From: Betaproteobacteria bacterium
GTDB taxonomy: Bacteria; Pseudomonadota; Gammaproteobacteria; Burkholderiales; Burkholderiaceae_A
DNA length: 64,000 nt
Assembly: GCA_028139135.1 (NCBI GenBank)
Contig: JAOINB010000002.1
Span: 1 to 64,000, forward strand
Direction of reading: 5' to 3'
Shown here: in pieces, positions 51,860 through 60,484 of the stretch
Layout: the number at the start of each line of letters is the position of its first letter
Position numbering within the stretch: position 1 is the first letter of the stretch
Made by a program: the position numbers and the translations under genes
Notes under the pieces: generated by a model
The model's input: only the letters and a program-made list of their open reading frames with translations
What the model was told of the DNA's origin: nothing
The model's database searches: none

Positions 51860-52455
51860 AAATACCCTAAATATGTAAATAAAACATATATAAAGAATAT
51901 CGATAGACCCGTCCATCCAATAACCTCAGAATATTTTCTTAATTTTTTTTCTAGGTTATTACCGCCCTTTGAGACAATAAAACCAATAAGAAAAAATCGC
52001 ATACCACGCCCTAGGAGTGATGCTATTAGGAATGGTATAAACGCTAATCCAGCAACCCCAGAAGCTACAGTAAATACCTTATAGGGGATAGGCGAAAAAC
52101 CAGAAATTAAAACAACCATAACACCCCACTCAGTCATCCATTCGATTGTCATCTCTACACTTTTTTCATCGAATATCCAACTTAAGGTGCTTAAAAATAA
52201 CTCTGAGAAATAAATACCAATAAGATATCCAATAACCCCACCAAGGACAGAGAAAGTTGTTGTAAGCATAGCAAAATAATAAGCTTTCTTGGGATTAGAG
52301 ATACTTAGAGGAATCAACAAAAGATCAGGTGGTATTGGGAAAATAAAGGATTCAGCAAAACTCACTGTAGAAAGTAAACTTACGGCATGCCTGGATTTTA
52401 CCCAAAGCATGATTGTATCGTACAACCTAGTAAATAAATTTCGCATTATTAACAT
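51856..52455 (-). CDS. YqaA-type DedA/SNARE-associated membrane protein
   Basis: This is a 199-residue protein with about four to five TM segments and the DedA/VTT features ESFIFPIPPDLLLIPL, GGVIGYLIGIYF and a GFSPIPYKVFTVASG segment. YqaA-like proteins belong to the family with suspected lipid flippase (undecaprenyl phosphate or phospholipid) functions. It overlaps the LOG gene by 29 bases; the ATG at 52446 is an alternative. Confidence 0.8.
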   Translation of the reverse strand: MLIMRNLFTRLYDTIMLWVKSRHAVSLLSTVSFAESFIFPIPPDLLLIPLSISNPKKAYYFAMLTTTFSVLGGVIGYLIGIYFSELFLSTLSWIFDEKSVEMTIEWMTEWGVMVVLISGFSPIPYKVFTVASGVAGLAFIPFLIASLLGRGMRFFLIGFIVSKGGNNLEKKLRKYSEVIGWTGLSIFFIYVLFTYLGYF

Positions 52456-53008
52456 CCAATTTATCTAATTCAGTGATAACCTCATTTAAATTTTGACAAA
52501 TTTTTGTATTTGATAGCTGCTCTTTTGATAAAAACTCTTCGTCAACTACATGCCTGAGAAATAAAAGCAATTTAGAATAGTAACTATTGAAGTCCACTAA
52601 TATCAAAATTTTATTTTCAACACCCATTTGTATTTTTGCCCATAAATCGAAAAGCTCATCAAGCGTTCCAATTCCTCCGGGTAGAACAATAGCCACGTGA
52701 CAGTTTTCTATGAGTTTTTCTTTTCTTTCACTTAAGGTTTTAACTATAGTAACTTCGTCAATATTTTTTAAAATAGGCTCGGTCTCAGCAAGTTTTTCCG
52801 TTATTATCCCGTGCACTCTTGCTCCACTTTTCTTAGCAGCCAGAGCTACGGAGCCCATTATCCCCTTACTGCCTCCTCCGTAGAATACGACATATTTATT
52901 TTTCCCTAGAAAATTACCTAAATTTCTAGCAAAGTCTACCCAAACTTCTTTTTTACCTGTACGGTGACCACAAAAAATGCAAACTCTTTTGGTTACTTCA
53001 GTATTCAT
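52427..53008 (-). CDS. LOG-family protein (nucleotide 5'-monophosphate phosphoribohydrolase-like)
   Basis: This Rossmann-like lysine-decarboxylase-domain protein has the LOG signature PGGIGTLDELFDLW and the earlier VVFYGGGSKGIMGSVA. Characterised members cleave cytokinin or nucleoside monophosphates. It has 193 residues, lies between the histidine phosphatase gene (11-base overlap) and yqaA; the substrate here is unknown. Confidence 0.85.
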   Translation of the reverse strand: MNTEVTKRVCIFCGHRTGKKEVWVDFARNLGNFLGKNKYVVFYGGGSKGIMGSVALAAKKSGARVHGIITEKLAETEPILKNIDEVTIVKTLSERKEKLIENCHVAIVLPGGIGTLDELFDLWAKIQMGVENKILILVDFNSYYSKLLLFLRHVVDEEFLSKEQLSNTKICQNLNEVITELDKLDVNNAKFIY

Positions 53009-53628
53009 CTAACATTCCACTACTATTCAGATGACTGGTCTCAGCCCACTTCATTATCTTAAAATCGTTTCTGCATCTTTCTATCAAAAAAAATGCTCCG
53101 TTTGGTATTACCCATTTTCTTTCTGAACTCAAAGGTTCATTCATGATTATCCTGTATAGGATATCGAGAACGCCGCCATGAGTCATACACACGACAACCC
53201 CTTTTATATCGATAGTGGAAAGAAAATCTAGAAATTTTTTTACTCTAATGTAGACATCGTATAAGCTCTCACCACCATCAGGTCTGTAATTTTTTTCAGC
53301 CGTCTTACATAAGATCAATTTTTGTTCGTAGGCTTTAGCAGACGTGACATTTCCCATTTCAAAACCTTCAACTACCCCTAACCCTCTTTCAATCAAATTT
53401 TTTGAACATATAATTGCTTTTTGTTTTCTCCTAGCTAACGGCTCTATGGTGCTATATGCTCGCTTTAATGGACTCGAAAATATCAACTCTACACAATCTT
53501 TCTCCAGAGCCTCACTTATTGCAAGAGCTTCATTATGACCGTCACCGTCTAAATCAGTATTGATATGACCTTGGATTTTTTTTTTTATTCCAATCTGTTT
53601 GCCCATGCCTGATTAAAACTATTTTCAT
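52998..53628 (-). pseudogene. Histidine phosphatase (phosphoglycerate mutase family), frame broken at an A11 run
   Basis: The N-terminal catalytic motif VLIRHGQTDWN begins at ATG 53628, overlapping the EamA gene stop as ATGA. It runs into 11 adenines (minus strand, plus-strand T at 53576-53586) and would stop at TGA about ten codons later. The rest of the enzyme (IQGHINTDLDGDGHNEA, SSPLKRAYST, CMTHGGVLD) is in the frame one base shorter, as the 202-residue track ORF. Removing one A restores a full protein of about 209 residues. It is either a frameshift mutation, a sequencing error in the homopolymer, or a gene expressed by slippage at the A-run. Substrate unknown. Confidence 0.75.
53576..53586 (-). 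other. A11 homopolymer at the frame break of the histidine phosphatase
   Basis: Eleven consecutive A residues on the coding strand follow TGGAAT. Ten would keep the frame. Runs of nine or more A are known sites of RNA polymerase slippage. Confidence 0.7.
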
Positions 53629-54494
53629 GCTCGACTTTCCCCCTGAAAAATTACAATACTCGCTATAAGTATTACAGCACAACCTATACCTATTTGCCAT
53701 GTAATAACCTCTCCCAAGAATAGCACGCCCCATATCGTTCCGAACATAGGTACAGAATAAGTAACGCTGGATGAAGCAGTAGGACCAAAAAATTTTAATA
53801 CCTGAAAATATAATAGGTATGCAAAGCCTGTACAAAAAACCCCTAAAATCGCCAACGAATATAATCCCTCTAAAGGAATCTCCGGAAACTCATCTAACGT
53901 AAAGTAATTAATTGGAGTAAGAATAATGAAAGCACTTATTAATGACATGAAAGATAAAGCAATTAATGATTTATTTTTAAAAAAATGAGTAACAAATATA
54001 CCGGATAAAGAATAACAAATCGCTGCACCAATAGATGCTAAACAAGATATGAAAATCTCTCTACTAAATGACACAGGGCCAAGCCCAACAACCAGTACAA
54101 CACCTAACGTCCCAATCAAAACTGCAAGCCCCGTTTTCTTAGTCGGAATAGTTCCAAAAAATGCTCTTCTAACACAAACTGTTATTAATGGTACTAGGGA
54201 GTTTATCGTTGCTAAATAGCTTGCCGGTAAATGCATCGCAGAGAAGCTGGTCAACGCAAATGGTAACGCACTGTTTAGAAGTCCTAAACCAAATAAAAAA
54301 AAAATTTGGGACGGTATCTTGCTAAATAAAAAAAATGGTAGCAAAAAGATACAGGCGAAAAAAATTCTTCCGTTAGCAAGACTTATAAAATCAAAATGGG
54401 AGGAAGCTAACCGCAAGAAGATGAAAGAAAGTCCCCACAAAGAGGCGAGCAATATAAATATTGTTATATTGAACAGGTAATTTTTTCCTAACAC
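53625..54494 (-). CDS. EamA/DMT-family membrane transporter
   Basis: This has ten TM helices in 289 residues with two EamA halves (SLWGLSFIFLRLASSHF in the first; ICYSLSGIFVTHFF in the second; the C-terminal YSVPMFGTIWGVLFLGE is characteristic). The substrate is unknown; the family exports metabolites such as amino acids. The start abuts the RodZ-like gene stop (TAATG-type one-base overlap), and its stop overlaps the phosphatase start. Confidence 0.85.
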   Translation of the reverse strand: MLGKNYLFNITIFILLASLWGLSFIFLRLASSHFDFISLANGRIFFACIFLLPFFLFSKIPSQIFFLFGLGLLNSALPFALTSFSAMHLPASYLATINSLVPLITVCVRRAFFGTIPTKKTGLAVLIGTLGVVLVVGLGPVSFSREIFISCLASIGAAICYSLSGIFVTHFFKNKSLIALSFMSLISAFIILTPINYFTLDEFPEIPLEGLYSLAILGVFCTGFAYLLYFQVLKFFGPTASSSVTYSVPMFGTIWGVLFLGEVITWQIGIGCAVILIASIVIFQGESRA

Positions 54495-55552
54495 TAATTG
54501 GTAAATTGTAAAAGTTGAGATCTGGTAAATCTTGCGATATTTCTTTCCGGATCGTTTGCTTCAATAGAATACTTTTCACCTTTTATCCATAAGAAAACAT
54601 TTTCTGGATCTCCTACAACAACATAAATTGGGTACTTTTCTATTAAAACCTTTTCATTTTCTTTTACAACAAATTCGTTAACAGACTGATCTGCAAACTT
54701 TATCCACAACCATGTTGTACTTCTCACGTCGAAAATTACGTTAGGAACATCTTCGTCAATACCTAACATTTCAGGATTTATATCTTTCGCAACGATGAAA
54801 GGTTTAAACTCATCAAATTCTAATTTTTTATTTGAAAGGTTCTCATTTGAATTATTAACGCTTTCGCTAATCTCATTTAAAAGATCCGCATATTGTTGAG
54901 ATTCGTATATGTCTTTCTCATTAGCAGTCTCACTACTAATAAACTCACTTTTTTTTTGCGTCATTGATGTTGGGGAACCACTGTTACTACCGATTTTTTC
55001 ATCTGAGAGGCTCGCTCTATTATCTAAAAAATACACTGCTGTAACTGCAAGTAAGACAAGCCCATAGGCATATCTGAGTAGGATGCGGTTTTTTTCCAAT
55101 AGCTTATTTTTCTCTTGATGCTCCATACGAAGCTGCGAATAGGACATTGGCGTGTATCTAGAAAAAATCTTTGATTTCCTAGCATTCCCACTTGCGGGTT
55201 TGGTATGGATTTGGCTGGAACTTTCCCCTGAATTACCAACTGCAATTTTTTCATCCGCGGGAGCATCTTTTTCCTCATCCTGAGCTTCTTGGTTAGTAAC
55301 TCTTCGCTCTAACTCTTTTATTTTTAGTTCAGAGAAATTAAGGGCTAGCGCATAACGTCTTAACAGATCTAAATAAAATGGAGGTCCATAAAAAATTCTT
55401 AACTCGCCCTCCTCGATCGCATTTATGTGGTGCTTTGTAGTTCTCAAGTCAAGAACAAAGTCCGTGCTAGTTTTATTAAATGCCTCTCTTGCTTTTGCAA
55501 GCTCAATCCCAACATTTTTTATTTCAACCTGAGAAAAATCATCAAATGTCAT
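54494..55552 (-). CDS. RodZ-like membrane HTH protein
   Basis: RodZ-type proteins link the MreB cytoskeleton to the wall. An HTH_25-like domain occupies about residues 14-80 (KTSTDFVLDLRTTKHHINAIEEG), followed by a charged linker, a TM helix at about residue 168 (YGLVLLAVTAVYFL), a Ser/Asn/Glu-rich periplasmic stretch and a DUF4115-type beta domain (FDVRSTTWLWIKFAD). The context here (EamA, phosphatase, LOG) is not the usual rodZ-ispG one, so it may be a paralogue. Confidence 0.75.
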   Translation of the reverse strand: MTFDDFSQVEIKNVGIELAKAREAFNKTSTDFVLDLRTTKHHINAIEEGELRIFYGPPFYLDLLRRYALALNFSELKIKELERRVTNQEAQDEEKDAPADEKIAVGNSGESSSQIHTKPASGNARKSKIFSRYTPMSYSQLRMEHQEKNKLLEKNRILLRYAYGLVLLAVTAVYFLDNRASLSDEKIGSNSGSPTSMTQKKSEFISSETANEKDIYESQQYADLLNEISESVNNSNENLSNKKLEFDEFKPFIVAKDINPEMLGIDEDVPNVIFDVRSTTWLWIKFADQSVNEFVVKENEKVLIEKYPIYVVVGDPENVFLWIKGEKYSIEANDPERNIARFTRSQLLQFTN

Positions 55553-55602
55553 TAGAAAACCGTATTAGAATATTATTTGGAAGCAGGACACTTTAAAGTT
55601 TA

Positions 55603-56070
55603 ATGGTAAAAAGCAAAGATAACCATATGGAATGTGAAATAAAATGGAATGCCGGTGATGGAATATCTTTTGCCGCTAGAACTGGGTCGGGTCATGTAAT
55701 TCCATTAGATACGGCAAAAGAGGTTACTGGAACATCTATAGGGCCTCGTCCCATGGAAACGTTTCTTGTTGGGGCAGTCGCTTGCACTCAGTATGATCTC
55801 GTCGCAGGTATTAAACAAGCTGGGGGAATTCTGCATTCCTGCAAAGCTTTTGCTAGCGGAATTCGAAGTGAAAACAGTCCAAAAATATTTACAAAAATCT
55901 CAGTACATTTTTCCATAGAATCGGACAATATTTCCCGTGAAGCGGTCCAGCAAATTTTGGATGCCTCTAGGGAAGTACACGGGTCAGCAATGAAGATGCT
56001 CGGGCAAAGCGCAAAAATACTATTCGAATTTGAGCTTTTGACCAGTAATTCCCCACCTACGATTAAATAA
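55603..56070 (+). CDS. OsmC/Ohr-like protein
   Basis: This 155-residue protein has the OsmC fold: GTSIGPRPMETFLVGAVACTQYDLV, with the first active-site Cys in VACTQYD, and a C-terminal helix around REAVQQILDASREV. OsmC-type proteins reduce organic peroxides when both Cys are present; here the second, normally in a helix-capping SxxHxxC context, is not obvious, so it may belong to the YhfA-like branch. ATG 55627 (MECEIKW) is an alternative start. It is divergent from rodZ-like and convergent with the pal2 gene. Confidence 0.82.
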   Translation: MVKSKDNHMECEIKWNAGDGISFAARTGSGHVIPLDTAKEVTGTSIGPRPMETFLVGAVACTQYDLVAGIKQAGGILHSCKAFASGIRSENSPKIFTKISVHFSIESDNISREAVQQILDASREVHGSAMKMLGQSAKILFEFELLTSNSPPTIK

Positions 56071-56099
56071 AACTAGTGAATCATAGAAACAATTTTTGA

Positions 56100-56606
56100 T
56101 TACCTTGATATAAGGTCTGCCCTGCGGTTTACTGAAAAGCCAGCTTCAGAATTAATACTATTTCGTGGCCTCTCTTCGCCATAGCTGATACTCTCGATTC
56201 TATCACCATCGATTCCCATCGATACAAGAGCTGCTTTAACCGCATCTGCCCTTCGTTGTCCGAGAGCTAAATTGTATTCGATAGTCCCTCGCTCATCACA
56301 ATTTCCCTCTATCCGTAGCCTCGAACCTGGAATAGCTCGCATGTACTCGGCAAAAACCTCAATCGTAAGGGCAAATTGTTCCTTGACTTCAAACTTATCG
56401 TAATCAAAGTAAACTGATGGTTCTGTTGAAGCTAACTTTTCGGCAGCTAACATTCCAGGGGTAACTATTTTAGTTTCAGCGAAGGCATCTCCCGTTTCGC
56501 CAGATGATTCGACAACCTGAGAACCCTGGTCTACCGGGGCATCCTGCCGAGTCGCACAACTAGCTAAAAACATAAGTGCGATAACAACAACTAATCGATT
56601 GATCAT
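56100..56606 (-). CDS. Second Pal-like OmpA-domain lipoprotein, end of the photosynthesis operon
   Basis: Signal and lipobox (VVIALMFLASC) start at ATG 56606 behind a GGGGGA ribosome binding site; the track's 56729 is too early and would overlap puhE. The OmpA domain shows PSVYFDYDKFEV, the peptidoglycan-binding GNCDERGTIEYN and NRRADLIS, close to Pal but with a 60-residue shorter linker than the Pal at 1026. It lies 92 bases after puhE on the same strand. The duplicate may be a second anchoring lipoprotein; it is uncertain whether it is cotranscribed with puh. Confidence 0.88.
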   Translation of the reverse strand: MINRLVVVIALMFLASCATRQDAPVDQGSQVVESSGETGDAFAETKIVTPGMLAAEKLASTEPSVYFDYDKFEVKEQFALTIEVFAEYMRAIPGSRLRIEGNCDERGTIEYNLALGQRRADAVKAALVSMGIDGDRIESISYGEERPRNSINSEAGFSVNRRADLISR

Positions 56607-56698
56607 AATGTATCCCCCTGAACATCCATATGATAACTCCTCTATTATAAGCAGTTTAGCCATGCGTTTAAAGCGAAACAGATGTAATTTCAGGATAA

Positions 56699-57478
56699 TT
56701 ATTTTTGAACTGTTAGTCCAAAACGCCATATCCCATTGCAGTTGAAAGGAACAATCATCAGTATGTGCTCCAAAACCCCCAGGGTCATTAGACTTGCAAG
56801 AAGTATATTCCCAACATTCTGGCTAGTTCCCAACGACATAAATGCGTTGTTCCAAAACAACAAGTTAATCGTAAAAGCTAACGCGAAGAGAAATGGAAAT
56901 AATGCATTGCATGACTTCTGTCTGAAATAAGTTGATAAGTAGGCTATTTTATCTGGCAAAAAATTAATATAAAGGTTACGTACACCAAAAAATAAATTCA
57001 GTTTCGAACTCGTACGCATGCCCCACAATATTAAAAATGCGTAAAAACCCACATAATTTTCCCCATCTTTGGTTACTAAGAATATTCCTAGTGCTAACAC
57101 TAGTATATGTATCTCGTGATGGAGAACTGCTTGAAAGGCTTGTTTAGCCCTCTCAAAACCTTTCAAATTTGGTGAGCACGATACTTTCCTCGGCCCAGTC
57201 ACCCAGCCGACAAGAAAAGAGGATTCTAGCCAAACCCAAATAAGAATTGTGGATAAAAAAGAGCCATATGCAGCATAACTACCCTCTGAATGCTGCGAAA
57301 AATAATACAATCCAAAAAAACCTAGTTGCATTAATATTGCTGAAAGGAACATTAATCCTATTATCTTAGAAACGTAAAGCTTCCGTGTTACAGCCAATAG
57401 AAGTATAGTTCCCAACCACCAAATCAAAACAGCACTTGCAAAGGGGACTATGAACGCGACGTGCCCGGCTTCGCTCAT
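56699..57478 (-). CDS. puhE: PuhE, putative photosynthetic complex assembly protein
   Basis: This membrane protein of 259 residues has about seven TM helices and the family's FVRNLYINFLP-like segment (FFGVRNLYINFLPDKIAYL). PuhE (DUF3623) is found only with reaction-centre genes and promotes reaction-centre assembly. It is separated from acsF by 22 bases and closes the core operon. Confidence 0.88.
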   Translation of the reverse strand: MSEAGHVAFIVPFASAVLIWWLGTILLLAVTRKLYVSKIIGLMFLSAILMQLGFFGLYYFSQHSEGSYAAYGSFLSTILIWVWLESSFLVGWVTGPRKVSCSPNLKGFERAKQAFQAVLHHEIHILVLALGIFLVTKDGENYVGFYAFLILWGMRTSSKLNLFFGVRNLYINFLPDKIAYLSTYFRQKSCNALFPFLFALAFTINLLFWNNAFMSLGTSQNVGNILLASLMTLGVLEHILMIVPFNCNGIWRFGLTVQK

Positions 57479-57500
57479 AAATTAGTCCATAAGATTATCG

Positions 57501-58580
57501 TCACCATGACGGCTTCACCCGAAAATCTTCTGGAAGCTTATTCACTAGTGATTTCATAAAGAACAACCTAGCAAAACATACTCCTAACTTTACAAAAAGA
57601 ATCATCCGTCTAATGGAAAACATCCCTTTAGTTCCACATTGTTCTATTTGCTCATTTAAGTAGCTTAGCTTTTTTAAACTTTTTAAAAAATTGGGGTTTT
57701 TAATATCTAATAACAATGGAAACACCTGCTTAGAAATCTCAGTTGTAATTTCAAAAACTTGAATATCATACTCAGTAGGACTAAGATTCAAAGCCTTATG
57801 AAGCTTAGGCCTTTTATGGTCTCTGACAAACATAGTTGCAAAAACCGCCAGTAAAAAGAATTTAATCCATAGCAAATTGACTCCTTTTAATAAAGATGGG
57901 TCTGACCGCATGAGCAGCGCAAAAGCCTCACCATGCCTGAACTCATCGTTGCACCATTTTTCAAACCAAAGGAAAATTGGGTGAAACCTGAATTCAGGGT
58001 ATTTCTCAACTTGCCTGTATATTGAGATGTATCTCGCATAACCAATCTTTTCTGAAAGGTACGTAGCGTAAAAGATAAATTTTGGTTTAAAAAACGTGTA
58101 TTTCTTCGCTTTTGTCAGAAAACTCAAATCAACACCTATATTGAAATCCTTCAACCACTGGTTAATGAATCCAGCATGACGAGATTCGTCTCTTGCCATA
58201 TAACCAAAAAGTTTTTTCATATCATCATTTTTAGCTCTTTTCTTTATTTCTGCATAAAGAACACATCCCGAGAACTCTGATGTTATAGAACTAATTAAAA
58301 AATCTACAAACTCGTCGTAGACCTCCGGTGAGATTTTAGAATAATTTTCTTGCATATCTTTTGGTCTTTGGAAATGATCTATATTGGAGTCTCTCTCAAA
58401 CTCACACATCAACTTATCCCATTCTTCACGAACCCCGTCGATGCTAATTTTATCAATCGCGGCAAAGTCTGTTGTATAAAAGCGGGGGGACAGCATTGTT
58501 TCCTCAAGTGCTTTTTCCGTGGACAAATTTATCGATAAGTCTTTTCCGGGAGAACCCAGGGAATCGCCTGTTACTGCCAT
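57501..58580 (-). CDS. acsF: AcsF, oxygen-dependent Mg-protoporphyrin IX monomethylester cyclase
   Basis: AcsF closes the isocyclic ring E in bacteriochlorophyll synthesis with O2. The di-iron ligands are in MARDESRHAGFIN and CNDEFRHGEAFAL, with the N-terminal TTDFAAIDKIS. 359 residues is the normal size. It points to oxygen-dependent pigment synthesis, as in aerobic anoxygenic phototrophs. It lies between puhC (17 bases) and puhE. Confidence 0.96.
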   Translation of the reverse strand: MAVTGDSLGSPGKDLSINLSTEKALEETMLSPRFYTTDFAAIDKISIDGVREEWDKLMCEFERDSNIDHFQRPKDMQENYSKISPEVYDEFVDFLISSITSEFSGCVLYAEIKKRAKNDDMKKLFGYMARDESRHAGFINQWLKDFNIGVDLSFLTKAKKYTFFKPKFIFYATYLSEKIGYARYISIYRQVEKYPEFRFHPIFLWFEKWCNDEFRHGEAFALLMRSDPSLLKGVNLLWIKFFLLAVFATMFVRDHKRPKLHKALNLSPTEYDIQVFEITTEISKQVFPLLLDIKNPNFLKSLKKLSYLNEQIEQCGTKGMFSIRRMILFVKLGVCFARLFFMKSLVNKLPEDFRVKPSW

Positions 58581-58597
58581 ATTTGTACCTCCATTTA

Positions 58598-59038
58598 TTA
58601 AGTATCCCTATCCTCAATCAATTCAATGAAAATCCTTGAATTTGACGCGCCGAAAGCCGTTAAGTCCAGATGTAAATCTGAAATAGGGTCTCTTAGCGAC
58701 AACAAACCATCCTTTCTGGCTATTAACTCGAATGGCTCCTCTGGCCCAACACCCATTAAAATCCTCTCCTTAACTAAATTTCGCAATAAAACTCGAACGA
58801 AAGCTTCTCCTTCAATGACGTTTAATATCTCTCCATCTATATCTGTGATTCGAATGGAGCCGTCAGGATGATCATAAAAATGCAGTTTTTTAGATATGAC
58901 TATTTCAGATAAATCTATTGAATTATCATCGGACTTAAAATGGTTTTTAAAAATCCAAGTGCTTATAAGCACCAGAGCAAGAATTGAGATCACCACTTTA
59001 ACAATGGGTAACATCGGGTCTTGTTTTAACTGTGTCAT
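58598..59038 (-). CDS. puhC: PuhC, photosynthetic complex assembly protein
   Basis: This 146-residue protein has an N-terminal TM helix (VVISILALVLISTWIF) and a periplasmic domain with FYDHPDGSIRITD and FVRVLLRNLVKER, typical of PuhC. It is needed for reaction-centre/core antenna assembly. It sits 15 bases after puhB. The track's TM-first start fits. Confidence 0.9.
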   Translation of the reverse strand: MTQLKQDPMLPIVKVVISILALVLISTWIFKNHFKSDDNSIDLSEIVISKKLHFYDHPDGSIRITDIDGEILNVIEGEAFVRVLLRNLVKERILMGVGPEEPFELIARKDGLLSLRDPISDLHLDLTAFGASNSRIFIELIEDRDT

Positions 59039-59053
59039 AAAGCTTTTCCTTTC

Positions 59054-59674
59054 CTAGAGTAGTCCTTTTTTCGCGTTTGCTCGATTTACTAAGAGTTTTT
59101 GTTCTTCCCATGAACTTGTGAGACGGGAAGCAACAACCTCTACGTCTTTGAGACAAGACAACCGGGGTCTTGGAGCGGAAAAAAACCAGGGCCTGCAATG
59201 AGGCCAAAGGTGAAGGTAGGCTATTTTATTATCGGGAACCAGTTTTATCGAAATATCTCCTGACTTATCCTGATACTCTTTGCATGCCGCTGTTTCAATT
59301 TTGCTAAATGGGATATTAAGACTCAAATTTAAAACAATGCCTATGCGCATGACCACACGCTTATCAGTGATACTGTAAACAGTGGTAGAGGATATTAAAT
59401 GACTAATAGCCAAGAGAAGGAAGATAGCGACCATACCCAACGACATATAAGACATGAATTTAATAATTACATCTTTCAGGGTCAGCGCTTCGCTATTAAA
59501 AATTAAAGCCATACATGAAAGTATTAGAAAGTAAATAAACAAATGTGGCAGAAAAAAAATTCTCCTTGCAATTAACCAGGCACATGGACTTCCCTGCCAT
59601 AAAACTTTCTCGGAAGCAGGAAGAGACTCAGGAAACCCGAAAGTTGGTTCAAATTCGTGCGTGTGTCCGTTCAT
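59054..59674 (-). CDS. puhB: PuhB, reaction-centre assembly protein
   Basis: PuhB dimerises in the membrane and aids reaction-centre assembly. The 206 residues begin with FEPTFGFPESLPASEKVLWQG (the PH-like family start), contain three TM segments (HLFIYFLILSCMALIF and following) and TDKRVVMRIGIVLNLSLNIPF. Next to puhA (22 bases) in the standard order. Confidence 0.93.
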   Translation of the reverse strand: MNGHTHEFEPTFGFPESLPASEKVLWQGSPCAWLIARRIFFLPHLFIYFLILSCMALIFNSEALTLKDVIIKFMSYMSLGMVAIFLLLAISHLISSTTVYSITDKRVVMRIGIVLNLSLNIPFSKIETAACKEYQDKSGDISIKLVPDNKIAYLHLWPHCRPWFFSAPRPRLSCLKDVEVVASRLTSSWEEQKLLVNRANAKKGLL

Positions 59675-59696
59675 ATTTCTACCCTTTTTCTTAAAT

Positions 59697-60473
59697 CTAG
59701 AAAACCGATTCTCTTCGACGTGGAAACGCCATTAAAGTACCCGCTCCGTAGTATCCCATAATCTTCTCCTCTTCTAACAAGCTTATGGTGTTCGCATTTT
59801 TCAAACCTGGTACGTCATCGAACTGTGAGCTCATGATTGAATTAATAAAAATAGCGTTCTTTTTTATTACTGAGAGATTAAACGGAGCCAAAACCGAGTT
59901 ACCAGATAGAGTTTTAATTTCTAGATAACGAATAATATGTTCCGATCTGTCGACCCACACATCGACACATGTTCCACCAACCTTTCCTTCGAGACCAAAG
60001 ACCTCTAGACCTCTAGGGTCCGTGTCAGAGGCAAGAATTTCAAAAGAATTTTCTATCCTCATTGGAACAATCTTAAAATCTCCCTCAGCCGTTAGATCAG
60101 GATGATCTATTCTTTGAGAAAAACTACCCGGGCCAATATCATCGAGCATCGGACTAGATCCTGATGGTTCTAGAGGGGCTCCAGGAAAAAGGTTTATGGG
60201 AGATCCAGCTGGCGAAGGAGCTGTATCATCGCGTGCGTGAGGTGCCTCAAAATTGCCGTGATATTTTGTTTTAAAAATCTTTTTTGTTGGCATAGGCAAT
60301 AAACCAGTTGCCTTTTTACCCGACCGTTTACCAAACCCATCAGATTCAAGAGGAAATCCTTCTCTCTTGCTTTCTATGGTTAAATAAATTACGAGACCAA
60401 AGAAAAAAATCCAAAATAGATACAGTACCAGTTGAGCAACGTCAACATACTGAGTAATAGCTCCGCTTTCCAT
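59697..60473 (-). CDS. puhA: PuhA, photosynthetic reaction-centre H subunit
   Basis: This is the H subunit capping the type II reaction centre. It has one N-terminal TM helix (YVDVAQLVLYLFWIFFFGLVIYLTIE, split), PMPTKKIFKTKYHG, the PRC-barrel with FEILASDTDPRGLEVFG and VGGTCVDVWVDRSEHIIRYLE, and ends KIMGYYGAGTLMAFP. 258 residues. It follows lhaA by 11 bases. Confidence 0.97.
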   Translation of the reverse strand: MESGAITQYVDVAQLVLYLFWIFFFGLVIYLTIESKREGFPLESDGFGKRSGKKATGLLPMPTKKIFKTKYHGNFEAPHARDDTAPSPAGSPINLFPGAPLEPSGSSPMLDDIGPGSFSQRIDHPDLTAEGDFKIVPMRIENSFEILASDTDPRGLEVFGLEGKVGGTCVDVWVDRSEHIIRYLEIKTLSGNSVLAPFNLSVIKKNAIFINSIMSSQFDDVPGLKNANTISLLEEEKIMGYYGAGTLMAFPRRRESVF

Positions 60474-60484
60474 ATTTTTCTCCT

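Noticed and set aside
53554-53835. 93-aa ORF as a separate gene
   Set aside because: Its only meaningful part, VLIRHGQTDWN, is the N-terminus of the frame-broken histidine phosphatase; the rest is antisense-like shadow of the EamA gene.
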